A stretch of DNA of 47,716 nucleotides from NCBI GenBank assembly GCA_943359335.1, contig CALRHC010000007.1, positions 1-47,716 of the forward strand, read 5' to 3'. Each line of letters starts with the position of its first letter. Within the stretch, counting starts at the first letter, position 1. The notes under the pieces were generated by a model. The model was not told where the DNA came from and did not search any database. It saw only the letters and a list, made by a program, of their open reading frames with translations. This DNA comes from Candidatus Yanofskyibacteriota bacterium. GTDB lineage: Bacteria; Patescibacteriota; Minisyncoccia; JACQLN01. Shown here in pieces: positions 27,047 through 35,633 of this stretch. The translations under genes were made by a program, and so were the position numbers.

Positions 27047-27146
27047 GAGCATCCTGAGCATATGCGAAGGATTACTTTAACGTAATGGATTCGCTGCGCT
27101 CACCATAAGGTTTTGTTACCGCTCGCTTCACTCGCGGACAAAGCCC
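27047..27146. repeat. Dispersed repeat (CTCACCATAAGGTTT family), copy between pilB and pilC
   Basis: ATCCTGAGCATATGCGAAGGAT...GATTCGCTGCGCTCACCATAAGGTTTTGTTACCGCTCGCTTCACTCGCGGACAAAGCCCTTA. Confidence 0.65.
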
Positions 27147-28910
27147 TTACTCCCTCGATGCTCTCAAAACTTCTTCTATACTTGTAATACCCTGCACAGC
27201 CTTAATGAAACCATCTTCTAGCATAGTTGTTATACCTTCCTCCTCTGCTACTTTTTGAATATCGTCCGATGTAGCGGAAGCCACAATAAGTTCTTTTATT
27301 TTTGGGGTAATATCTAAAACCTCAAAAATACCAACTCGTCCCTTGTAACCATTCGGGGAACTTTCTGTTTCTTTTGGCCTGTAAAAATTTATAGATTCCC
27401 ATGTATCTTTCGGCTCAATAATTTTTTCATTTTTTAAAGTTTTTAAAACTTTATCTAAATCTATTTCTTTGCTTAAGGCCTCTATTTCTTTTTTTGTAAG
27501 ATTATATTTAGTTCTGCTATCCGGAGATAAACATCTAACCAGCCTCTGCCCTACAATAGCTGTTAAGGTTGATGAAATAAGAAAAGGCTCTACTTTCATA
27601 TCTATCAACCTTGGAATTGCCCCTGCAGCAGAATTAGTATGCAAAGTAGAAATAACTAAATGCCCGGTTAAGGAAGCATTGATGGCAAGAGCCGCTGTTT
27701 CATCGTCACGGATTTCTCCAACCATAATAATATCTGGATCCTGCCTAACTAAGGTTCTTAAACCTTGGGGAAAAGAAAAACCAATCTCTGGTTTAACCTG
27801 TGTTTGATTAACGCGTGGTATGCGATATTCTATAGGATCTTCTATTGTAGAAATATTAACTTCGGGGGTATTTAAAATATCTAAAACAGTATAAAGCGAA
27901 GTTGTTTTTCCGGATCCAGTGGGGCCAGTCGATAAAATTAAACCAGTAGGACGTTTTATTGCGCGATGTAAAATTTCTAAAGCCTTACCGCGGTATCCTA
28001 AACCTTCTAAAGTAAATCCTTGAGAATCTTCTTGCAAAAGACGCATTACTATTTTTTCGCCATCGTAAACTGGCAAAATAGAAACGCGAAAAGACACTTT
28101 AAAACCCTCCCCCTCTATTTTAAAACGACCATCTTGAGGGAGTCTGTGTTCGTCTAACTTTAAACTAGATAAAACTTTAATACGCGCCACAATACCATCG
28201 TGTACAGCCTTAGGTAGTGTCATTACATCTTTTAAAATTCCATCGATACGATACCTCACAACCACATCTTTTTCTTCGGGCTCTATATGAACATCCGAAG
28301 CGCCTTCCAAAACAGCGTGGCGAATTAAAGTGTCTACAATTTTTACAACAGGTAATTCTTCGGCTACGCGTTGTAATTCTGCATCAGATTTAATTTTCCC
28401 ATCTTTAGAAGCAAGTTCTACAACCTTAAGAACCTCTGATGATTCGCTTTTAATAATATTATTAAATTCATCTTCTAAGCTTCGTTGATATTGCCTAATA
28501 ACAGCCTCCAATGATTGCCGAGAGGTTAGCCTTGGTAAAATATTAAGTTCAGCTTTTTTCTTTATAAAATCTATAGTCTGCAAATCGTTAGGATCTAACA
28601 TTGCAACTTCTAGGTCTGCACCGGTTTTTCTAAAAGCAACTATATTGCTATTTTTTGCAATTGGTTCTGGAATTATTTTTAAAACTTCTGATTCAACTTT
28701 TTGATTCGTAAGATCAACAAAAGGAATACCTAAAACGTAGGCCTTGGCCTTGGCTATCATTTCCTCGGAAACAAAGCCTCGCCTAATCAAAACATCCTCT
28801 AACCTACGTTTGGTTTCTAGTTCTTCGGCCTCGGCTAACTCCATATTTTTTGCCGAAACCAATTTGGAATCTATTAAGAAACTTTTTAATTTTTTTACAT
28901 CGAGCATCAT
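27147..28910 (-). CDS. pilB: Type IV pilus assembly ATPase PilB (GspE family)
   Basis: ASDVHIEP, GPTGSGKTTSLYTVLD, EDPIEYR, RQDPDIIMVGEIRDDETA. Confidence 0.97.
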   Translation of the reverse strand: MMLDVKKLKSFLIDSKLVSAKNMELAEAEELETKRRLEDVLIRRGFVSEEMIAKAKAYVLGIPFVDLTNQKVESEVLKIIPEPIAKNSNIVAFRKTGADLEVAMLDPNDLQTIDFIKKKAELNILPRLTSRQSLEAVIRQYQRSLEDEFNNIIKSESSEVLKVVELASKDGKIKSDAELQRVAEELPVVKIVDTLIRHAVLEGASDVHIEPEEKDVVVRYRIDGILKDVMTLPKAVHDGIVARIKVLSSLKLDEHRLPQDGRFKIEGEGFKVSFRVSILPVYDGEKIVMRLLQEDSQGFTLEGLGYRGKALEILHRAIKRPTGLILSTGPTGSGKTTSLYTVLDILNTPEVNISTIEDPIEYRIPRVNQTQVKPEIGFSFPQGLRTLVRQDPDIIMVGEIRDDETAALAINASLTGHLVISTLHTNSAAGAIPRLIDMKVEPFLISSTLTAIVGQRLVRCLSPDSRTKYNLTKKEIEALSKEIDLDKVLKTLKNEKIIEPKDTWESINFYRPKETESSPNGYKGRVGIFEVLDITPKIKELIVASATSDDIQKVAEEEGITTMLEDGFIKAVQGITSIEEVLRASRE

Positions 28911-29015
28911 AGACTATTTTAAGAATATTATATCATATTTGGTGTTTGAGTTTGTTTTTACAATATAAAAGTGTATCTTCCTTAAATTCAAGCTATTTGA
29001 TAGAGTAGATGCTAT

Positions 29016-29086
29016 CGGGGCGTCGTATATTGGTAGTACGCCTGTTTTGGGAACAGGTAGGCCGAGTTCGATTCTCGGCGCCCCGA
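29016..29086 (+). tRNA. tRNA-Pro (anticodon TGG)
   Basis: Acceptor CGGGGCG/CGCCCCG, anticodon loop TTTGGGA between CCTGT/ACAGG, T-arm CCGAG-TTCGATT-CTCGG; no encoded CCA. Confidence 0.95.
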
Positions 29087-29133
29087 CTGAACGAAGTGAA
29101 GGAGGGACGGAACACGACAATTTATTGTCGTGT

Positions 29134-29235
29134 GTTAGGAATCGAAAACCGGAGCATGTCCCGATTTTGACGAGGGACGCGAGGTGGGGTCGCGAGCGGC
29201 GAAGCCGACTTGTGACCGATTCTCGGCGCCCCGAC
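29134..29235 (+). other. Structured module ending in a copy of tRNA-Pro 3' end
   Basis: GTCCC/GGGAC stem, GGTCGC/GTGACC stem, then CGATTCTCGGCGCCCCGAC identical to 29069-29087. Confidence 0.75.
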
Positions 29236-29303
29236 AAAGAAGAGATAGATAAAAGCTCACCGACTTAAGCGGGCTTGCCCGCCGAAGCTCGTTGCGAGCG
29301 TAG

Positions 29304-29374
29304 GCGGGTATCGTATAGTGGTAATACCACAGCTTTCCAAGCTGTTGCTAGGGGTTCGATTCCCCTTACCCGCT
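29304..29374 (+). tRNA. tRNA-Gly (anticodon TCC)
   Basis: Acceptor GCGGGTA/TACCCGC, anticodon loop TTTCCAA between ACAGC/GCTGT, T-arm GGGG-TTCGATT-CCCC; no encoded CCA. Confidence 0.95.
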
Positions 29375-29430
29375 CAAAATGAAAATAATCCCAATGTAAG
29401 TTGGGGTTATTTTTGTTTATAGAATTGGTT

Positions 29431-29549
29431 TGGGGAAATCGAAAGCCGGAACGATGTGCCACCAAGTTGGCGGCACAGTGAGGCGGGGTCGCGACTTTGT
29501 TTGAGCGACGGCGAAAACAAAAGCTGTGACCGATTCCCCTTACCCGCTC
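29431..29549 (+). other. Structured module ending in a copy of tRNA-Gly 3' end
   Basis: GTGCC/GGCAC stem, GGTCGC/GTGACC stem, then CGATTCCCCTTACCCGCTC identical to 29357-29375. Confidence 0.75.
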
Positions 29550-29561
29550 TTAAAATTAAAA

Positions 29562-29592
29562 ACACCCCGACACAAATCGGGGTGTTTTTAAA
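29562..29592. terminator. Intrinsic terminator
   Basis: AACACCCCGA-cacaaa-TCGGGGTGTTTTT. Confidence 0.75.
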
Positions 29593-29604
29593 ATTGTATA
29601 AAAA

Positions 29605-29877
29605 TTACTTTACAGCTTCCTTCAAAGTCTTGCCGGCTCTAAATTTAGGGGCTTTTTTGGCGGCAATCTGAATCTTCTCACCAGTTCTTGGGTTTATACC
29701 TTCACGAGCTTTTCTGTCGGAAACTCTAAAAACTCCGAAACCAGAAATATTTACGCTATCACCCTTAATCATTGTTTGGGTAATAACATCAAAAATGGCA
29801 TCTACCATTTCTGCTGTTTCTGATTTTCCTTTACCTGTTTTTGTGGCTACTGCTGCCACGAATTGATTTTTTGTCAT
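29605..29877 (-). CDS. hup: HU family DNA-binding protein
   Basis: MTKNQFVAAVATKTGKGKSET..., GFGVFRVSDRKAREGINPRTGEKIQIAAKKAPKFRAGKTLK. Confidence 0.97.
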   Translation of the reverse strand: MTKNQFVAAVATKTGKGKSETAEMVDAIFDVITQTMIKGDSVNISGFGVFRVSDRKAREGINPRTGEKIQIAAKKAPKFRAGKTLKEAVK

Positions 29878-30104
29878 TATTTTATATAAGCAATTACTGC
29901 GCTTTTATTCGACCTTTTCAAAAAGTCGCGTCTTTACTACATCAATGATACCCGACCTTAAATTTTTCCGCAATAAACCTAGCTTTTTCGTTGTGGAAAA
30001 ATAAAAATTAAAAAATCACCCCGAGCAGCATTATGGAGAATGATTTTAATATATAAATAGAAAGACTCCATATCGTCTGCGAGGGGTAATTTTTGTAACA
30101 TAAC

Positions 30105-31634
30105 CTACTTAGCATACTCCACCGCTCTGTTTTCCCTAATAACAGTTACTTTGATTTCTCCGGGATACTGAAGCTCATCTTGAATTTTACCTGCCATATC
30201 CTTTGCAAGTTTGTGCATTCCGTAATCATCAATTTTATCTGGCATAACAAACACTCTAACCTCTCGGCCAGATTGAATAGCATACGATTTCTCTATGCCT
30301 TCAAAACTATTTGTAATTCTTTCAATATCTTCTAAACGTTTTAAGTAGATTTCTACAGAATCTTTACGTGCACCTGGGCGAGCCGCCGAAATAGATTCTG
30401 CTACCTGAACAATTATGCTTTCCGGAGTTTCATAAGGATATTCACCGTGATGCGCCTGCATAGCCTTTATAACATTTTCATCTACACCAAACTTTTGTAA
30501 AATTCTTCGGCCAATATCTACATGAGAACCTTGAACTTCATGGTCGATAGCTTTTCCAACATCATGAAAAAGTGTTCCCATTTTAGCCACACGCACATTT
30601 GCACCAAGTTCGGAAGCCAACATTCCGGCAACGTGAGCCGATTCAATCGAGTGGTCCAAAACATTCTGTCCAAAAGAAGTTCTAAATTTTAATCTACCTA
30701 AAAGTTGAACCAGTCTTGGATCAAGACCTGTTAAACCTAAATCAAAAATTGCAGCTTCTCCAGCTTCTTTAGCTCTTTCATTAACTTTTTCTCGTGCTTG
30801 CGCTACTGCTTCTTCTATTTTGGCGGGTTGTATTCTTCCATCTTTAATTAAAGATTCCAAAGCAGTTTTAGCAACCTGCCTACGTATTGGATCAAAACCA
30901 GAAATCATAACCGAATCCGGTGTTTCATCTACTACAATTTCTACCCCAGTTAATCTTTCAAGGGCTTTAATATTCCTACCTTCCTTACCAATTATTTTCC
31001 CCTTAAGTTCTTCGGAAGGTAAATTTACATATGTGGTTGTTACTTCGGAAACAACAGAACCAGCATATCTTTGTAACGAAGAAATTAAAATTTCTTGAGT
31101 CTTTTTTTCAAGCTCCCCTCTATTTTCAGATTCTAAACGATGAACCTGCTTTAAAAGATCCTCGCTATAATTTTTTTCTAATTGCTTAAAAATTTCTTCC
31201 TTAGCTTTTTCTTGATTAAGACCAGAAATTCTTTCCAGTTCCGCTATTTCTTTTTTCTTTATTTCTTCTACTACTTCTTTATTTTTTGAAACCTGAACAC
31301 GCTCTCCTTCCAGAACTTCTATTTTCCGTTCTGTTTCTTGTATCTTTTTTTCTAAACCTTCTTCTCTTTTTAGTAAGAGATCTTCTATCTTAGTGAGTTG
31401 CGCTTGGCGACGAACCGTTTCATCTTTAGCTTCGTTTACAATTTCTCTGGCTTTTTCTTTGGCCTCGTCTTCTTTTTCTTTTACCTCGGATTTGGCCTTT
31501 TCGACCATCTTAACGAGGCGTGCTTCTAAACTACCAGCTCGTCTTTGAGCTATTTGCTGTCGAATAAAGTACCCTATCCCCAAGCCAGCGGCCGCAGCCA
31601 AAAGTAGCTGGGGTAAAATTCCAACTTGAAACAT
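30105..31634 (-). CDS. rny: Ribonuclease Y
   Basis: KH domain GKIIGKEGRNIKALERLTGVEI; HD domain LFHDVGKAIDHEVQGSHVDIG. Confidence 0.97.
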   Translation of the reverse strand: MFQVGILPQLLLAAAAGLGIGYFIRQQIAQRRAGSLEARLVKMVEKAKSEVKEKEDEAKEKAREIVNEAKDETVRRQAQLTKIEDLLLKREEGLEKKIQETERKIEVLEGERVQVSKNKEVVEEIKKKEIAELERISGLNQEKAKEEIFKQLEKNYSEDLLKQVHRLESENRGELEKKTQEILISSLQRYAGSVVSEVTTTYVNLPSEELKGKIIGKEGRNIKALERLTGVEIVVDETPDSVMISGFDPIRRQVAKTALESLIKDGRIQPAKIEEAVAQAREKVNERAKEAGEAAIFDLGLTGLDPRLVQLLGRLKFRTSFGQNVLDHSIESAHVAGMLASELGANVRVAKMGTLFHDVGKAIDHEVQGSHVDIGRRILQKFGVDENVIKAMQAHHGEYPYETPESIIVQVAESISAARPGARKDSVEIYLKRLEDIERITNSFEGIEKSYAIQSGREVRVFVMPDKIDDYGMHKLAKDMAGKIQDELQYPGEIKVTVIRENRAVEYAK

Positions 31635-31827
31635 TTTGTGTGTAAGTTATCGGATGGTTTAAAACCTGTAAAAACATTTTAAAACGTAAAATATTAATGC
31701 TTTGTGCCGCCTTTTCGTGCCTTTTGGCCCAAAGTATACCTCCAACAAACTCTAAATCTTAAATTAATACCAAATTAAACTTAACACTCATAAGGCAAAA
31801 AAGTCAAAAAGATATATAATTAACTTA

Positions 31828-33411
31828 ATGAAACCTGTTGTTCTACTAATTTTAGATGGCTATGGCATTGGTGAAGACGGAAAAGGTAATGCCGTCACCC
31901 AAGCTAACAAACCTAACCTAGATTTTATAGAAAAAAACTATCCATCCGTTTTACTTCAAGCTTCTGGCGTACCCGTTGGTTTGCCATGGGGTGAAGCAGG
32001 AAACTCCGAAGTTGGACACACTGCTATGGGTACAGGCCAAATCTGGCAACAACCCTTAACCAAAATAACCTTTGCTATTCAAAACGGTAGTTTTTTCCAA
32101 AACCCTGTTTTAAAAAAAGCAGCTACGCATGCTAAAGAAAATAATTCTGCGTGGCACTTAGTTGGCTTAGTTGGTTCCGGTTCGGTTCATTCGTACATAG
32201 ACCATTTATATGCATTGGTGGAAATGGCTAAAAACGAAAATGTAAAAGAAATATGGCTTCATCTTTCAACCGATGGTCAAGATAGTCCACCCAAAGAAGC
32301 TGGTACTCTTATTCAAAACTTAGTGGAAAGGCTGGCTTGGGTTGGTAAAGGTAAAATCGCGAGTTGTATTGGAAGATTTTATAGCATGGATCGCGATAAT
32401 CACTGGGATAGAATTGAAAAAGCCTATCGTTTAGTAATAGAAGGCCAAGGCGAAAAAACTAAAGACTTTGTTCAATCGATAAAAAACCAATACACTAAAA
32501 ACATAAACGACAACTATTTAGAACCTATTGTTTTGGTAAACGAAAAAGATGAAGTTCAAGGAACAATAAAAGATGGCGATGTGGTTATATTTTTTAATTT
32601 TAGAGAAGATAGAGCACGTGAACTTGTAAAAGCTATAGCAGTACCCGAATTTAAAGAATTTCCAAGGAAAGAATTAAAAAATAATTTTTACGCCATGCTT
32701 ACTCTTTACGAAAAAGATTTACCAGCAGAAGTTATATTCCCCTCCTTAGAACTAAAATATACCTTGTCTCAAATAATTTCAGAAAACGGTAAAAAACAAT
32801 TTAAAATTGCCGAAACAGAAAAATATGCTCACGTAACTTATTTCTTTAACGGTGGCAGAGAAAGTGCTTTCGAAGGTGAGGAAAGACAACTTGTTAAATC
32901 TGCAGCAGCATCTCATTTTAACGATGTCCCCGAGATGAAAGCTTTCGAAGTAGCAGAAGGATTGGTAAACGCAATAAAATCGAGTAAATATGATTTTATA
33001 CTCGGTAATCTTGCCAACGCAGATATGGTTGGTCATACCGGAAACTTACCCGCAACTATAAAAAGTATCGAAGCATTAGATTTGGCTATAAAAAAAATAA
33101 TGGATACGGTTTTAGAAGTTAATGGAGTTTTAATAATTACTGCGGATCATGGCAATGCCGAACTTAAAATAAACTCACTAAGCGGAGAAATAAATACCGA
33201 ACACACCATAAACCCTGTACCACTATATTTGGTAATAAATCAGCTTAAAAAAGAAAAAACTTTAGAAAAAATAAAAGAATTACGAGAAGAAAGAACAGGT
33301 GTAAAAGGCATTTTGCAAGACGTAGCAGCTACAGTGTTAGATTTAATGCAAATAGCGCCACCCAACGATATGGATGGAAAGAGTTTACTTCCAATATTGT
33401 ACGAGCAATAA
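31828..33411 (+). CDS. gpmI: 2,3-bisphosphoglycerate-independent phosphoglycerate mutase
   Basis: VVLLILDGYGIG, GNSEVGHTAMGTGQIW, NADMVGHTGN, TADHGNAE. Confidence 0.97.
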   Translation: MKPVVLLILDGYGIGEDGKGNAVTQANKPNLDFIEKNYPSVLLQASGVPVGLPWGEAGNSEVGHTAMGTGQIWQQPLTKITFAIQNGSFFQNPVLKKAATHAKENNSAWHLVGLVGSGSVHSYIDHLYALVEMAKNENVKEIWLHLSTDGQDSPPKEAGTLIQNLVERLAWVGKGKIASCIGRFYSMDRDNHWDRIEKAYRLVIEGQGEKTKDFVQSIKNQYTKNINDNYLEPIVLVNEKDEVQGTIKDGDVVIFFNFREDRARELVKAIAVPEFKEFPRKELKNNFYAMLTLYEKDLPAEVIFPSLELKYTLSQIISENGKKQFKIAETEKYAHVTYFFNGGRESAFEGEERQLVKSAAASHFNDVPEMKAFEVAEGLVNAIKSSKYDFILGNLANADMVGHTGNLPATIKSIEALDLAIKKIMDTVLEVNGVLIITADHGNAELKINSLSGEINTEHTINPVPLYLVINQLKKEKTLEKIKELREERTGVKGILQDVAATVLDLMQIAPPNDMDGKSLLPILYEQ

Positions 33412-33451
33412 AATCTATCTGGTAATCCTTCGATTCGTTTCACTCGCTCAA

Positions 33452-33487
33452 AAAACAAAAGAACGGCTTATAGCCGTTCTTGCTTTT
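33452..33487. terminator. Intrinsic terminator
   Basis: AAGAACGGC-ttat-AGCCGTTCTT followed by T-rich stretch. Confidence 0.7.
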
Positions 33488-33493
33488 TGGATC

Positions 33494-33700
33494 CTATCTA
33501 TTAATAACAATAGGCATAATAGCAGCATCCGAAAAACGTGATCTTCTTAAGGAATCTGCTTGGCCATAGGTCATCTTCCTAGCTAAAGACTCAGAAACAT
33601 TCCAAGTATTCATTTCAGTAAAATACAAACCATTCCTAAAAAGACAGTATTCAATTTCCATACTCCTACTAGAAGCATCATTATCTTCGTCGCCATCCAT
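33494..33700 (-). CDS. Hypothetical small protein
   Basis: 68-aa ORF between terminator and clpP. Confidence 0.5.
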   Translation of the reverse strand: MDGDEDNDASSRSMEIEYCLFRNGLYFTEMNTWNVSESLARKMTYGQADSLRRSRFSDAAIMPIVINR

Positions 33701-33737
33701 TTTATCGTCTCCCTTTTATGAGGTTAGAAAGAACTCT

Positions 33738-34322
33738 TTATTTTTTACCCGAAATTATTTCGTCTACAATACCGTACGATTTGGCTTCTTCAGCGCTCAT
33801 AAAAAAATCTCTATCTGTGTCTTTATCTATATCCTTAAAGCTTTTTCCAGTATGCTTAGCTAAAATTTTGTTCAATCTTTCTTTTACCTTAAGAATATGA
33901 CGAGCTGAAATTTCGATCTCTACCGCTTGTCCTTCCGCGCCACCCATTACTTGGTGAATCATTACTTCACTGTTTGGCAAAGAAAATCTTCTACCTTTTT
34001 TACCAGCCGCCAACAAAACCGCACCCATAGAAGCCGCAATGCCTACGCAAATAGTAGAAACATCACTTTTAATAAGTTGCATCGTATCGTAAATAGCCAG
34101 GCCTGCCGTAACAGAACCACCAGGGCTATTTATGTAGAGTTTAATTTCTTTTTTAGGATCTTGGCTTTCTAAAAACAAAAGTTGAGCTATTACAGTATTA
34201 GCAACAGCATCGTTAATTGATCCGCCCAAAAACACTATCCTCTCTTTAAGTAAGCGTGAATAAATATCGTAAGCTCTTTCGCCGTATGAAGTTTTTTCTA
34301 TGACTGTTGGTATAAGATTCAT
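33738..34322 (-). CDS. clpP: ATP-dependent Clp protease proteolytic subunit
   Basis: [47 protein letters not shown]. Confidence 0.98.
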   Translation of the reverse strand: MNLIPTVIEKTSYGERAYDIYSRLLKERIVFLGGSINDAVANTVIAQLLFLESQDPKKEIKLYINSPGGSVTAGLAIYDTMQLIKSDVSTICVGIAASMGAVLLAAGKKGRRFSLPNSEVMIHQVMGGAEGQAVEIEISARHILKVKERLNKILAKHTGKSFKDIDKDTDRDFFMSAEEAKSYGIVDEIISGKK

Positions 34323-34360
34323 AAAATATATAACTAAGTAACTGGTAATTAAGTAATTAC

Positions 34361-35626
34361 CTAATTACTCTCCAAAATTTTAAATACTTTCTCGTTTCGT
34401 ATTATGTTTTTAACATAACCTCTTAAGGCTGTCAAATCAAGGTTTTGATTTGGTGCTAAAGGTGGAGCTTGGCGCATCATAGACGCCAATTTTTCCTCTA
34501 TTTCTGCGTCAGCAACTTCTACGTTTTCCCTTTTAGAAATCTCCTTTAAAACGAGGGCTGCTTTAACTCTTTTTTCAGCCTGAGGTTCCCAATCCTTCTT
34601 AAGTTCTTCTGGAGTCTTAGCAATATGGCTTAAGTAATTTTCGAGCGTTAAATTCATCTGACGCAACGAATCAGCAAGTTCCGCTGTCATTTTTTCGAAC
34701 TCCATCTCTACAAGTTCTTGGGGCAATTCTACTTTAATATTTTTAACTAGTTCTTCTACAATTTTAGCTCTGCGCTTTTCTTCGGCCTTAGATTTTTTTT
34801 CTAATTTAATACCTTCGGCAATATTTGTTTTAAGGTCTTCCACAGAAGCAAACTTACCTAATGTTTTTACAAATTCATCTGTAAGTTCTGGCAACTTTCT
34901 TTCTTGAACTAAATTAACTTTAACTTCAAAATCTATTTTTTTACCCGCTAAATCTTTATTGTGATAATTAGTTGGAGCAATTAAAGAAAAATTCTTAGTT
35001 TCGCCCTCTTTTAAACCTACAACATTATCTTCAAAACCTTCTATAAAATGTCCCTCACCTAAAACCAAGGGGTGTTGTTTAGATTCACCGCCATCAACAG
35101 CTTGCCCTTCTTTTTTAACTAAAAAATCAATTTCCACTCTGTCGCCTTTCGCGGCCGCGCGATCAACATTAAAATTTTGAGTTCTAGTTTTTCTTATATC
35201 TTCTAAAACTTCTGATATTTCTTTTTCCTCTACCTTAACCTCTTCTAAAGCTATCTTAATTTTTTTATAATCCCCCGGATCAACCTGTGGCACCACAGAA
35301 AGAGTAGCGGTAAATTCTACACCACCATCTTTAGGTAAAACTTTAGAAACCTTGGGTTCACCTACAAAATTTATCTTTTTTTCGTTAATAACTTCTGTAA
35401 GTTTTTCGCGAACCGCAATGTCGTATGCAATATGTTCTACTTTTTCTTTACCTAGTTCACGAATAACAATATCGCGCGAAGCAAACCCCGGCCTAAACCC
35501 TTTTATTGGGTTGTGGCGAGAAAGTTCTTTGGCGGCGGCGTCAAAATAGTTTTCTAATTCGCCCTCAGAAAGAGTAACTGCCAATTCTAATTGCGACTGT
35601 GGTAATTCTTTTGTTTCTAATTTCAC
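34361..35626 (-). CDS. tig: Trigger factor
   Basis: [21 protein letters not shown], PPIase-like [20 protein letters not shown]. Confidence 0.93.
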   Translation of the reverse strand: MKLETKELPQSQLELAVTLSEGELENYFDAAAKELSRHNPIKGFRPGFASRDIVIRELGKEKVEHIAYDIAVREKLTEVINEKKINFVGEPKVSKVLPKDGGVEFTATLSVVPQVDPGDYKKIKIALEEVKVEEKEISEVLEDIRKTRTQNFNVDRAAAKGDRVEIDFLVKKEGQAVDGGESKQHPLVLGEGHFIEGFEDNVVGLKEGETKNFSLIAPTNYHNKDLAGKKIDFEVKVNLVQERKLPELTDEFVKTLGKFASVEDLKTNIAEGIKLEKKSKAEEKRRAKIVEELVKNIKVELPQELVEMEFEKMTAELADSLRQMNLTLENYLSHIAKTPEELKKDWEPQAEKRVKAALVLKEISKRENVEVADAEIEEKLASMMRQAPPLAPNQNLDLTALRGYVKNIIRNEKVFKILESN

Positions 35627-35633
35627 GAGATTA

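Noticed and set aside
28914-29237. Minus-strand 107-aa ORF across tRNA-Pro and its tail module
   Set aside because: Antisense to tRNA and structured module; no SD or recognisable domain.
29265-29465. Minus-strand ORF with RVRGIEPLATAWKAVVLPLYDTR
   Set aside because: Antisense translation of tRNA-Gly; a classic spurious ORF.
29456-29671. 71-aa plus ORF MPPSWRHSEAGSRLCLSD...
   Set aside because: Lies within the tRNA-Gly tail module and terminator; composition fits structured RNA rather than protein.
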